Below the pieces are notes generated by a model, which saw nothing but the letters and a program-made list of their open reading frames with translations, searched no databases and was not told where the DNA came from. Of a DNA stretch of 64,000 nt, positions 1 to 9,500 are shown piece by piece. Position 1 is the stretch's first letter, and the number at the start of each line of letters is the position of its first letter. The stretch is from positions 1 to 64,000 of the forward strand of contig CAVXZW010000007.1 in the NCBI GenBank assembly GCA_963766445.1, read 5' to 3'. The translations under genes and the position numbers were made by a program. This DNA comes from JAICYJ01 sp963766445. Lineage in GTDB: Bacteria > Actinomycetota > Thermoleophilia > Gaiellales > JAICJC01.

Positions 1-132
1 GGCTACAGCGGGCACGGCGTGATGGCCGGCCCGGCCGGCGCTGAGATCCTGGCCGGGCTGCTGGCCGGCACGCGCAGCGAGAATCCGTTTCGGCTCGACC
101 GCGAGTTCGTGCCGGCGGAACAGTCCTTCTGA
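1..132 (+). CDS. FAD-dependent amine oxidase, C-terminal fragment
   Basis: Only the last 43 codons lie in the window. The fragment opens with GYSGHGVMAGPAGAEILAGL and stops at TGA 130-132. The G-x-S/N-G-H-G pattern followed by an alanine/glycine-rich helix is typical of the C-terminal FAD-contact segment of DAO-family enzymes (sarcosine oxidase, glycine oxidase, dimethylglycine dehydrogenase). The substrate cannot be told from this piece. It ends one base before the stop of the convergent gene at 133. An amine-oxidising role would fit the N-methyl amine theme of the window, but that is inference from context. Confidence 0.6.
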   Translation, partial: GYSGHGVMAGPAGAEILAGLLAGTRSENPFRLDREFVPAEQSF

Positions 133-1062
133 TCACATCGCGGCGATTGCCGCCACCACCCTGCGGCAGAGCTCGGGTACGTCAGCCGGATCGTCGGTGT
201 ACATCGAGGGCTTGAAGCAGATCGAGGTGTATCCGGCGGCCAGCTGGGCCGGCACCTGCTCGAGCGCCTCGTCGATCGAGGCCGTCGCGTCGTCGTCGGG
301 GAAGCGGCCGCGGATCCCGCCCACCAGCTCCAGCCGGTCGGGATCGCGGCCGGCCGCCCGCATCCGCTCGCGCAGCGTCGCAAGCTCCTCGGGCGTGGGC
401 GTGCCGAACGGGTGGAAGCCTTCGCCGTAGCGAACGATCCGCCGCAGCAGCGGCTCGTGCAGGCGCTGGCCGCCGAACCACATCGCGGGGCCGCCGGGAC
501 GGTGCGGCTTGGGCTCCAGATAGGCGTCGCGGAACCAGAAGCGTTGCCCGTCGTAGCTGGCCGGCGTGTCCGTCCAGGCAGCCGACATCGCCTCCAGCTG
601 CTCGTCCAGGATCGCCCCGCGGCGGGTGAACGGCACTCCCAGAGCGGCGTACTCGTGGGCGCTCCAGCTGACGGTGGGCTGGACGACCAGGCGGCCCTGC
701 GCAAGCAGGTCGAGCGTGGCCAGCTGCTTGGCCAGAAGCAGCGGGTGCCTGAGCGGCGCGATCACCGCGGCCAGCGCGATCCGAAGCGTGCTCGTGCGGG
801 CGGCGATCGCAGACGCCAGCACCAGCGAGTCCGGCCAGGGCGTGGCCGGGTCCTGGTTCCCGGGCGCGGCGTAGTCGCGCGGGTTCCCCATCAGGCCGGC
901 GGCGCTCGAGTCCGGCCCCAGCACCACGTGCTCGCTCAGCATCACCGTGTCGACGCCCGCCTGCTCGGCGTCGCAGGCCAGCTGCACCAGCGCCGGCAGG
1001 TCGCGCGGTGACACCATCGTCCAGTTCTCGCTGAGCACGAGCACGGTGCGGGCGGTGGCCAT
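133..1062 (-). CDS. LLM class (luciferase-like) flavin/F420 oxidoreductase
   Basis: This intact 309-residue protein has the luciferase-like monooxygenase TIM-barrel pattern. An early 'DTVMLSEHVV' strand follows the N-terminal helix, then 'IALAAVIAPLRHPLLLAKQ' (the usual barrel segment with the conserved HP), 'GRLVVQPTVSW' and a late 'RLELVGGIRG'. Family members use FMN or F420 to oxidise small organic substrates, and in Actinobacteria F420 is common; no cofactor-specific residue could be assigned here. The start ATG is at 1062. The gene converges on the amine oxidase fragment with no gap. A 23-base stretch of this gene (around 598-620) recurs inside the broken VOC gene near 4618-4640. Confidence 0.85.
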   Translation of the reverse strand: MATARTVLVLSENWTMVSPRDLPALVQLACDAEQAGVDTVMLSEHVVLGPDSSAAGLMGNPRDYAAPGNQDPATPWPDSLVLASAIAARTSTLRIALAAVIAPLRHPLLLAKQLATLDLLAQGRLVVQPTVSWSAHEYAALGVPFTRRGAILDEQLEAMSAAWTDTPASYDGQRFWFRDAYLEPKPHRPGGPAMWFGGQRLHEPLLRRIVRYGEGFHPFGTPTPEELATLRERMRAAGRDPDRLELVGGIRGRFPDDDATASIDEALEQVPAQLAAGYTSICFKPSMYTDDPADVPELCRRVVAAIAAM

Positions 1063-1275
1063 GGCGTATCAATACCGGCTGGTGCGCGGCGGCCGTTGCG
1101 ATCTTTGTCAGCATTCTGGGGATTTGCTGGCGGCGGGGTGCAAGCGGGGGTACAGTCGCTAGCGGTTTGGGAAGCGTCGGGGTCGTTTCCGGGGGTTCGC
1201 ATCGTGGGCAGCGATGCCGTTTCACGCTGCCCTATGGCCGCCGTGCGACCGGATGCGACGGCAGGAGGGATGATC
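1063..1275. other. Divergent intergenic region, no gene seen
   Basis: About 210 bases separate the LLM gene (leftward) from the secreted-protein gene (rightward). The region should hold both promoters. No convincing ORF, RNA or repeat is visible. A GGAGGG ribosome-binding site at 1264-1269 serves the ATG at 1276 better than the ATG at 1270, which it almost touches. Confidence 0.5.
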
Positions 1276-2924
1276 ATGAGACGGACGGTCGTGCTGTTCT
1301 TCGCGCTGCTTCCCGTGGTCGCGTTGTCCGCGGGGGTGACGGTCGCGAAGGGCGCCAGTACCAGCGCCGGCTACGGCGAGAGCCTGTGCCAGCAGCGGGC
1401 ATATCTGTGCCTCGACCCGTACAAGTCGATCGGCGAGAACGGTGCGTATACCGGGCCACGACGAGCCGACGGCGCAGTTCATCTCCAACCGCCCGGGCAC
1501 CGGCGGCAGCGGACTGTCCTACGACATCACGCTGCCGAAGAACGCGAAGGTGACAGCCGAAGCAGGCGGGCACCGGCGGCACCTAGGACTTCCAGCGGCG
1601 GGCGACGTTCTGGTTCAGCATCACGCATGTGCGACACCGAGTCGTCCCCGAACTTCACCAAGACCTGCAACCCAACAGCGACGCCAACGCCAGGTTCCGC
1701 AGCGCCGACCCGCAGTCACCGAATTACCTCGGCAGGTCGCCGGCAACGCGTTCATGGAGCTGCAGTTCTACAAGCCCGGCTGGGTGCCCCAGTTCGACGG
1801 CTTCGGCTGCAGCGCCAGGAAGTGGTGCGCCAACCTGACGATCGACAGCCTGTCCGACGACCACAACACCGGCGTTCCGCAGAACGAGGACTGCCTGGAC
1901 AACCACTTCCTGGTCGGTGAGGAGCCGATCAACTGGGCATACATCACCAAGAGCGGCGAGTCGCAGGCGCCGGCCAACCCGCTGGCGCTGTCGGACGACC
2001 CGACGTTCGAAGGGGCTCAACCCCGAACTCAGCAAGGACCTGCTGATGAACCCGGGCGACCGGCTGCGGCTGTTCATGCACGACACGCCGGCCGGCTACC
2101 GGATCGACATCACCGATCTCACCACCGGCAGCACGGGTCGATGACCGCGAGCATCGCGAACGGCTTCGGGCACATGCTGTACCAGCCGGACGCGAAGCAG
2201 TGCCATGTCGGCGCCGTACGCGTTCCATCCGATGTACGACTCCGCCGTCCGCGCGGCACCACGTGGGGCGCGCACACCACGAACGTCGGCTTCTCGGACG
2301 AGATCGGCCACTTCGAGTACTGCGACGCGATCGACGCCGACGGCGCCGTGCACATCCGGGTGCCGGGCCGACCCGAGGTCGACGTGGACGACCAGGTCTG
2401 CCTGGACGGAGCGGAGTTCGGGGCGCTGATCCCGATCAAGGGCTGCCTGCTCGACGACGGTGACTTCGACGGGGCGTCCTACCAGCGCGACTGGCCGGGG
2501 ACCTTCGCAACGCTTCCGGGACCGCAGGCTGCACGGCACCCCGGTGCGGATCACCGTGCCACGGTCGGGTGGCAAGCCACTCGAGAACGTCGCGTTCGAG
2601 ACCGACCTGCCGCGGATCGAGCGTGGCGAGCCGGGCAACCGCAATCCGCAGTGCGATCGGGCGACCGGCAGGCACTGCTTCAACCCGCCGCGCGGCGCGA
2701 AGTTCTATCCCATCTACACGCTGATCCACTCGGGCGGGCACTGCTGGCTACAGCAGGGCGGGCCGCTGATCCCGGGTACCAGCAACACGTTCGGCGGCAA
2801 CTCCGCCACCGAGTACGGCACGACGCCGCTGTTCGTTACCTACCCGGACGCCGGCTGGCAGCCGATCACGCTGGCCGAGGACTTCCACCGCGATTTGGGC
2901 GGCAACCCCTGCTGGTCGCGGTGA
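1276..2924 (+). pseudogene. Secreted protein of unknown function, multiply frameshifted
   Basis: The start is chosen because GGAGGG sits seven bases upstream. The protein opens with a Sec signal peptide (MRRTVVLFFALLPVVALSAG). The reading frame then changes repeatedly (near 1455, 1575-1630, 1735, 2015, 2145, 2210, 2260 and 2510) while conserved-looking blocks continue across frames: 'TAQFISNRPGTGGSGLSYD', 'MELQFYKPGWVPQFDGFGC', 'IANGFGHMLYQPDAKQC' and 'SDEIGHFEYC'. The repaired length is about 540 residues. The last 80 residues (FYPIY, CWLQQGGPLIPGT, FGGNSATEYG) match the C-terminus of the small secreted protein at 13098. I know no function for this family. The break density is the highest in the window, so true decay is possible here. 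A strong terminator follows. Confidence 0.6.
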
Positions 2925-2938
2925 CGTCTAGGATCGAA

Positions 2939-2970
2939 CCTCCGGGGCGGCCGTGGCGCCGCCCCGGAGG
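2939..2970. terminator. Bidirectional hairpin terminator
   Basis: A perfect 13-bp inverted repeat (CCTCCGGGGCGGC at 2939-2951 and its complement at 2958-2970) encloses a six-base loop. It lies between the convergent secreted-protein and VOC genes, so it probably ends transcription from both sides. There is no T-tract, which is usual in high-GC Actinobacteria. Confidence 0.7.
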
Positions 2971-2994
2971 AGCGGTGGTGCGAGCCGGCCACCG

Positions 2995-3339
2995 TCAGTT
3001 CGCGGCGACCCCGATCAGGTGTCCCTGCTTGTCGGCCAGCACTCCGAAGGTGACTCCGGGCACCGTCTGCGGAGGCTGGACGACGCGCCCGCCCAGCCGT
3101 TCGGCTTGCGCCAGCGTCTCGGCGACGTCCTGGACGCCGACGAAGAACAGCACGGCATCTTCATCGCCCTGCAGTGGGCTGATGGCCGTGGGCAGCGCGC
3201 CGTCGACGCCGGTGTCGACAAAGGTGTAGCCGGGGTAGGCGCCGTCGCTGTAGCTCCAGCCGAACAGCTGGCCGAAGAAGTCGCGCGTCGCGTCGGGGTC
3301 GGCGGAGCGGATCTCCGCGTGGATGACAGGGTGAGCCAT
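2995..3339 (-). CDS. VOC-family (glyoxalase/bleomycin-resistance fold) protein
   Basis: This 114-residue protein begins MAHPVIHAEIRSADPDATRD and shows the VOC beta-alpha-beta-beta-beta layout: 'FFGQLFGWSYSDG', 'YPGYTFVDTG', 'DAVLFFVGVQDVAETLAQAE' and a final 'GVTFGVLADKQGHLIGV'. Such small VOC proteins bind metals or small ligands, and no substrate can be named. An AAGGAG site upstream favours the ATG at 3339 over the longer ORF start at 3381. A degenerate paralogue lies at 4568-4930 with the same MAHPVIH opening. Confidence 0.85.
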   Translation of the reverse strand: MAHPVIHAEIRSADPDATRDFFGQLFGWSYSDGAYPGYTFVDTGVDGALPTAISPLQGDEDAVLFFVGVQDVAETLAQAERLGGRVVQPPQTVPGVTFGVLADKQGHLIGVAAN

Positions 3340-3427
3340 GGTCGTCTCCTTCCGGTTCGCGGCCCGGTGGTGGGCCGTCACTGGGAGGACGAAGTCAGCG
3401 CACGCGAATCTACAGGCCGCCGCGGGA

Positions 3428-4069
3428 TCAGCCGCTGCCGGCGCTCCCCACCGACGCTCCCTGGAGCGCCTCGGTCACCTCGCCGCTGGTCATCGGCTGG
3501 CTGAACATCGGGTAGTCGCGGGCGGTCGCGACGCGCTGCTCCTCGCCGCTGGTGGCGGCGGTGCAGTCGGTCAGCGTGATCACGTCGTAGCCCTTCTCGT
3601 AGGCGGTGCGCATGGTCGACTCGACGCAGCAGTTGGTCAAGAAACCGCCCAGGATCACCGTATCGATCTCGCGGCTGCGCAGCACGAAGTCGAGGTTGGT
3701 GGTCGCGAACGTGTCCAGACCGCGCTTTCCCTCGACGATGATGTCGCCCTCCTGCGGCGCCATCTGGTCGCAGATCTCGACGCCCCAGGTGCCCTTCACG
3801 AACGCGTTCGAGTCGATCACGCCCTTGAGGATGCCGTACACCTTGTCGGGGTTGCCGAGCTCGCCGTAGCCGGGTGCGAACGAGATCGGGGCGTGGACGA
3901 CGGTGGCGCCGGCGCGCCGTGCCTCGTCGGCCACACGGCGGCTGTTCTCGAGCATGCCGGTCTCCTGCATGACCTCGTCGACGGCGCCGTGCAGCGCGCC
4001 GCCCTCCGAGGTGAAGTCGTTCTGATACTCGATCAGGACGAGCGCGGTCTTTTCGGGATTGACATCCAT
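3428..4069 (-). CDS. Isochorismatase-like cysteine hydrolase
   Basis: This intact 213-residue protein is of the isochorismatase superfamily, whose members hydrolyse amides, carbamates or vinyl ethers. The triad is visible: D18 in EYQNDF, K115 in VEGKRG and C148 in FLTNCCVEST, followed by the typical 'TAYEKGYDVITLTDC' segment. The ATG at 4069 has a GGAGGTG site just upstream. The gene is divergent from the cupin gene at 4169. The substrate is unknown; N-carbamoylsarcosine amidase, an enzyme of creatinine/sarcosine breakdown, belongs to this superfamily, but nothing here proves that activity. Confidence 0.88.
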   Translation of the reverse strand: MDVNPEKTALVLIEYQNDFTSEGGALHGAVDEVMQETGMLENSRRVADEARRAGATVVHAPISFAPGYGELGNPDKVYGILKGVIDSNAFVKGTWGVEICDQMAPQEGDIIVEGKRGLDTFATTNLDFVLRSREIDTVILGGFLTNCCVESTMRTAYEKGYDVITLTDCTAATSGEEQRVATARDYPMFSQPMTSGEVTEALQGASVGSAGSG

Positions 4070-4168
4070 CGGGGCACCTCCGCCGGGTCGTTGTCCGAGA
4101 CTGTAGCGCCGTTCCGGCCGGCTTGGGATCTCCCGCGAGCGCTGTGCGGGTGTGCGACAATCGGATCT

Positions 4169-4550
4169 GTGGGCTCGCTGGAACAGCCGCTGGCAGGTGC
4201 CCGTCGCAGCGAGGTCGGCGGGCTGGTGGTGGACGAGGTCGAGGCCGGGCGGGGCCGCGTCAAGCGGGTGATCTATCCGCCCGGCTGGCGCTGGAACACG
4301 GACATGGCACCGGTGACGGGCGGCGACCTGTGCATGCACGCGCACGTCGGGTTTCTGGTGCAGGGACGGATGGTGGTCGAGTACCCGGACGGCTGCCGCG
4401 AGACCTACCAGGCGCCGGCGGCGGTGGTCGTTGCACCCGGGCACGATGGCTGGGTCGAGGGCGACGAGTCGGCGGTGCTGGTGCAGTTCGACTGCGGGTC
4501 GGACACGGTGGACGTGCTCGGCCTGCCGGGACGAGCACCGGCACGACTGA
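4169..4550 (+). CDS. Small cupin-like protein (one frameshift near its end)
   Basis: A GTG start at 4169 opens MGSLEQPLAG and runs through 'RVKRVIYPPGWRWNTDMAP', 'CMHAHVGFLVQGRMVVEYPDG' and 'VVVAPGHDGWVEGDESAVLVQF'. The H-x-H on a cupin strand followed by G-x-M and a late P-G-H-D-x-W is the pattern of small single-domain cupins. The in-frame ORF continues to 4657 with unlikely sequence. Removing one G from the GGG at about 4528 gives a tidy ending (LPDEHRHD, stop TGA 4548-4550). That correction is inference. No function beyond a possible metal or ligand binding fold can be assigned. Confidence 0.65.
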
Positions 4551-4567
4551 GACGTCGGCCTGCGGGT

Positions 4568-4930
4568 TCAGGTAGTGGACAGCGACGCGCTTCCGCGGTC
4601 CAGACCGCCCGCATCGCTGCCAGCTGCTCGTCCAGGATCGCCGCACGCCGAAGCTGACGCCGGCACCTGCTGGCGTCTGAGCGACTGCTGCCGCCCAGCC
4701 CCTGCGCCCGCTCCAGCGCGGCGTCGACGTTGTCCACGGCGACGACGAACAGGACGTCATCCTCGGCGCCCTGCCGCGGGCTGATGGCGGTCGGCAGCGT
4801 CCCTCGGGGCGGGCGTCGACGAACGTGTAGCCGGGGTAGGCCGTCGCTGTAGGTCCAGCCGGACCAGCTCGGCGAACAACGCGCGGGGTCTGCCGAGCGG
4901 ATCTCTGCGGTGGATGACCGGATGGGCCAT
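4568..4930 (-). pseudogene. VOC-family pseudogene with an LLM-like tail
   Basis: It starts MAHPVIH at 4930 like the VOC gene at 2995, then needs frame changes near 4915 and 4845. Recognisable blocks are 'AEIRSADPAR', 'GWTYSDG', 'GYTFVDARPEGTLPTAISP' and 'DVLFVVAVDNVDAALERA'. After 'GAGVSFGV' the usual VOC ending is absent. Instead the sequence reads ILDEQLAAMRAVWT, close to ILDEQLEAMSAAWT in the LLM gene at 133-1062, and 23 bases are identical between the two. The copy therefore looks like a chimera of a duplicated VOC gene and an LLM fragment. The end at 4568 (TGA in one of the frames) is uncertain. Confidence 0.55.
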
Positions 4931-5037
4931 CGGGTCTGCGCCTCGGTCTGGGCCGGAACCGCTCCGGCCTGTACCTCGATGACGAACCGGCCCCGCGAAA
5001 TCGACATCCTGCGTGACTGCGGCCTAGGCTGCAGTGC

Positions 5038-6129
5038 GTGCACCGGCTGACCAAGGCACAGGCGAGGAGCGTGGCGGTGCGAGCGCAGCTGCTCGACGCC
5101 GACCGCTCCACCGACCTGCTTTCGGTGGTGCAGCGGCTGACGCTGCTGCAGATCGACCCCACGGCGGCGATAGCGCCCAGCGCCGATCTGGTGGCCTGGA
5201 GCCGGCTGGGCAACGTCTACCGGCCGGCGTATCTCCAGCAGGCGCTGGAGCGCGACCGCACCCTGTTTGAGTTCAACGCGCTGGTGCGGCCGGTGAGCGA
5301 TCTCGGCCTCCACCTGGCCGGCGCCGCCGGCTGGACCGGCCGCGAGCGAACCACCGCCTGGCTGCGCGACAACGACCGCTTCCGCCGCGACATCCTCCAG
5401 CTGATGGCGACGTCCGGTCCGCTGTCCTCGCGCGAGATCCCGGACACCTGCCTGGTGCCGTGGACGTCGACCGGCTGGACGCACAACCGCAACGTCATTC
5501 AGATGCTCGAGTGCATGATGATGCGAGGCGAGGTGGCGATCTCGGGGCGGGTCGGCCGCGAGCGGATGTGGGACCTGGCCGAGCGCGTGTACCCCGCCGG
5601 CGTGGAAGTGCCGTCACTCGAGGAGGCCCGCCGCATCCTCGATCAGCGGCGGCTGGCTGCGCTCGGCATCGCCCGCTCGCGGACGACCGCGATGCCGGTC
5701 GAGCGGGTGGACGTGGGCGACGCTGGCGAGGCCGCGGTAGTCGAGGGCGTCAAGGGTGAGTGGCGGGTCGATCCGTCCGCGCTGGACGGCGAGCTGGAGG
5801 GCCGAACGGCGCTGCTGTCGCCGTTCGACCGCCTCGTCTATGACCGCAAACGAGCGCTGGAGCTGTTCGACTTCCAATACACGCTGGAGATGTACAAGCC
5901 GGCCGCCAAGCGGCGTTGGGGCTACTTCGCGCTGCCGGTGCTGCACGGCGACCGGCTGGTGGGCAAGGTCGATGCGGCGGCCGACCACAAGGCATCGCTG
6001 CTGCGCGTGAACGCCATCCACCAGGACGTGCGTTTCACGCGCGCGATCGAACGGGCGGTGCGGGACGAGCTGGACCAGCTGGCGGCCTGGCTGCAGTTGG
6101 ATGCGGTCGAGCACGGCGGCCGGCGCTGA
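5038..6129 (+). CDS. Winged-helix protein of the YcaQ/AlkZ-like family (HTH_42)
   Basis: This 363-residue protein starts at GTG 5038 (MHRLTKAQARSVAVRAQLLD). It has the layout of the family that includes the AlkZ/YcaQ interstrand-crosslink DNA glycosylases: an N-terminal 'VVQRLTLLQIDPTAAIAPSA' winged helix, a middle tandem winged-helix region, 'LLSPFDRLVYDRKRALELFD' and the diagnostic 'YKPAAKRRWGYFALPVLHGD' before 'LVGKVDAAADHK'. The E. coli enzyme needs a Q-x-Q or H-x-Q pair; here the matching region reads LLQID, so glycosylase activity is uncertain. The gene is monocistronic. Confidence 0.82.
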   Translation: MHRLTKAQARSVAVRAQLLDADRSTDLLSVVQRLTLLQIDPTAAIAPSADLVAWSRLGNVYRPAYLQQALERDRTLFEFNALVRPVSDLGLHLAGAAGWTGRERTTAWLRDNDRFRRDILQLMATSGPLSSREIPDTCLVPWTSTGWTHNRNVIQMLECMMMRGEVAISGRVGRERMWDLAERVYPAGVEVPSLEEARRILDQRRLAALGIARSRTTAMPVERVDVGDAGEAAVVEGVKGEWRVDPSALDGELEGRTALLSPFDRLVYDRKRALELFDFQYTLEMYKPAAKRRWGYFALPVLHGDRLVGKVDAAADHKASLLRVNAIHQDVRFTRAIERAVRDELDQLAAWLQLDAVEHGGRR

Positions 6130-6206
6130 GAGCGCCGCTGTGGTGCCACTCCGCGCCGTACGCTGTCGGGTCGACGACCGACCACGCCGATGCCCAGGGA
6201 GTTGAC

Positions 6207-6279
6207 GGGAGCGACGGGACTCGAACCCGCGACCTCCGGCGTGACAGGCCGGCGTTCTAACCAGCTGAACTACGCCCCC
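6207..6279 (-). tRNA. tRNA-Asp (GTC)
   Basis: Read leftward, the acceptor GGGGGCG pairs with CGCTCCC (one G-U pair), the D arm reads GTTCAGCTGGTTAGAAC, the anticodon loop CTGTCAC sits in a GC-rich stem, and the T arm is CGGGTTCGAGTCCCG. The anticodon GTC decodes Asp. No CCA is encoded. Confidence 0.95.
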
Positions 6280-6575
6280 GGGCGCGCCTGGCCGGGCGCC
6301 GCGATGAGTATGCCACAGCCGGCGCCGTGACGATCCCAGCCTGGCCGCAGGGCCGCGTGGAATCGCGGGCGGTTGCCGTGCCCCGCCGGCGCCATTCGCG
6401 TGCCTGACTAGCCCCGATCAGCAGCACGGCGTCATCGGCGACGTGCGCACGGTTGCCGGCGCAACGCTTCGTTCAGCGCTACGACGCCGACGTGCTCGAT
6501 GCCCCGGTGCTGCTGATGCCTGCTGACCAACGTCTCCGCCGCGGTCAACCTGGACGCCCAGCTGAGGTAGCTCGC
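6280..6575. other. Intergenic region, nothing recognised
   Basis: About 300 bases lie between tRNA-Asp and the end of the histidine kinase, both transcribed leftward. No credible ORF with codon bias, no clear hairpin terminator and no repeat was seen. Confidence 0.4.
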
Positions 6576-9500
6576 TCAGCCACCAGGCCGTACCGGCAGG
6601 CTCAGCCGGGCGGTGGTGCCGCGGCCGGCGCCGGTCTCGATGGTGATCGATCCGCCCGCAGCGTCGATCCGCTCCATCATCGCCTCCAGCCCCAGATGGT
6701 TTGTGACCCGCGCCCGCGACATCGCCTGCTCGAGGTCGAACCCGCGCCCGTCGTCGCTGACCACGGCTTGCAACAGCCCGCCCTCGGTCGCCAGCGTGAT
6801 CGAGAGCCGCGTTGCCCGCGAGTGGTTGCGGGCGTTCGTGGTGAGCTCCGCGATCGACCGAAACGCGATCGTCTCGAGCGTCTCGTCCAATCGCTCGACC
6901 ACCCCCAGCGCTTCGAAGCTGACCTGCATCTCCGACTCCGACCGCACCGTCGACAGCAGCTGCCGCAGCGCCGCCTCGAGGCCGTTCTGCCACAGCACCG
7001 CCGGCCGCAACTCAAAGGTCATCCGCCGGGTGCGGTCGACAGCGCCGGCCATCAGCTCGGCGACCTCATCAAGGACGGTCGCGGCCCGGCTGACGTCGCC
7101 ATGCTCGATCGCCCGCCGCACGCGGTCGAGCGCGATCACGCAGGCCGACAACACCTGCACGGTGTCGTCGTGCAGGTCGGCCGCCACCCGTGAGCGTTCC
7201 TCCTCCTGCGCCAGCACCAGCCGCTCCAACAGCGCACGGTGCCGCTGCTCAAGCAGCTCCAACCGGTCGGCGCGCTGGCGCAGCTCGGACTGCATGCGCG
7301 CGCCGCGCAGTGCCGCGGCGATCTGCTCGGCCACCGCCTGCATCAGCAGCGAGTCCTGCTGGTCGAAGCGGCCGGGGGAGAGGTCGTAGAGCGCGATCAG
7401 GGCCGACATCTGGCCGTCGATGGTGACGGGCGTGATCAGCACGGAGGCGTACTTGCGGTCCGTGGGCACCCAGGGCTGGAAGCCCAGATCCTCGGAGACG
7501 TGGTTGATCCGCAGCTGGCGGCCCTCCGCGAACACCTGGCCCGTGGTGTGGGCGTAGAGCGGTTTCCGCATGCCCTCGATGCTTCCGTCGTGCAGGTCGA
7601 CATCGACCAGCGCCACCTGCTCGCGCGGTCTCGGGCTCGGCCACGTACGCGGTCACGGCGCCGCAGGCGATCAGCCGCGAGATGGTGTTGGCGGCGGCCC
7701 GCAGCGTCGGCTCGACTCCCGTCGCGCCGGCCACCGCCTCGGCCACCGCGACGGTCACCTCGAGGCGGCTGGCGCGCTTCGCCGACTCGTCGCGCAGCTG
7801 CGCTCCCAGCAGGGCGGCGGCCACCTGCTCTGCGACCGTCTGCATGAACAGCTCGTCGGCGGCCGTGTAGCGGTTCGGCGCCCTCTCGGCCACGCTCAGC
7901 ACCGCCACCACCTCGTCGTTGATCAGCACCGGCGTCGCCAGCCGTGAGCGCCAGGTGTGCGGCTGCAGCAGGCCCGGGATCGAGCCGTCGGCGGCGTCGC
8001 TGCGTGCACCTGCCGGCCCTCCGTGAAGGCCAGCCCGGCCGTCCCCTGGGCCAGCTTGCGGCGGCGGCCGACACTCGACTCGCCGCCCGGCATGACCGAG
8101 GCGATCACCAGCTGCTCGCCTGTGGCCGGCAACGCGATCGTGGCCTCAACGGTGCCGTAGCCGGCGCCCTCGTGGACGGTCCGCACGAACGTCTCCAGCA
8201 CGGCGTCCTGGCTGTCCGCCGCGGCCACCGCTCGGGCGGCGGCCAGAGTCAGCTCCAGCCGACGCACGTTGGCCTCTGCCTCCGAACGCAGCCGCGCCCC
8301 GCGCATGGCCGCCGCCACCTGCTCCGCGGCGGTGCGCATCAGCACCTCGTCGTCCTGGGTGTAGCGGTCGGGAACATCCTCGGCCAGCTCCAGCACCGCC
8401 TCGCAGCGTCCGTCCACCATCACCGGTGCCTGCACCAGCGATGGATAGTCCCCCTCTCCCTCCCAGCCGTAGTCGGGATCGTCGGTGGCCCGGCCCAGTC
8501 GCACCATCTGGCCGGTGCGGATCGTGCGGCCGGTGATGCCGTGGCCGATCGGCCAGCGCGTCTCGGGCGCCCCCGATTCGGCGCGGTCGAGGTTGACCAT
8601 CAGCACCACCTCGCCCGCCTGGTGGTGGCAGCGGTAGACCGACACCGCACCGTACTCGATAGCCTCGAACAGGGCGCTCGCGGCCGCCCGCAGGGCCTCG
8701 TCCTCCGATGCGGCCGAGGCGGTGCGCTTCGCGATCTCGGCGGTCAGCGCCAGCCGCCGGGCGCGCCGCTCCGACTGGTGTCGCAGCTCGACGCCCCGCA
8801 GCGATGCCGCCACCTGCCCGGCCACCGCCACCATCAGGCGCAGGTCGTCGCTGTCCAGGCTGTCGGGCTCGTACTCGTGCACGGACATCACCGCACGGCA
8901 GCGGCCGCCCGTCCATCACCGGCGCCGCCGCCATCGACTCCCACACCTCGTCGTTGGGCCACGAGTAGCCGGGGTGCTCGCTGGCCCGCGCCAGCAGCAC
9001 CGGCTCGCCGTGCAGGATCACGTCGCCGATGACACCCTCCATCAGCCCTCGCCGTACCCCGGCCAGGCTCGACCCGTCCGCGTTGTAGTCCGACACGAAC
9101 AGCTGCTCTCCCGCCTCGTGCAGCACCAGCGTCGCCACAGTCGAGGTGTAGTTGACCCGTTCGAACACGGTGCGGGCGGCCAGATCGAGCGCCTGCTCCA
9201 CCGTCGCCGCCTCGGCGATGCCGCGCGCCAGCTCGGCCGCCAGCGCCAGCCGGTCGGCACGGCGCGACGACTCTCGCCCGAGGCCGATGCGCCGCAGCGA
9301 GGCGGCCACCTGCTCGGCCGCGGTCGCCATCAGCACCATGTCCTGGTCGCTGAAGCGGTTGGGGCGATGGTCACCCAGCTCGAGCGTGGCCACGCAGGTT
9401 CCATCCACCACCACCGGCATCAGCAGCGCCGAGCGATAGGTTGGCTCCCAGGCCCAGGCCTGCCAGTTGCTGCGCTCGGTGACGTCGTCGATCCGCAGCG

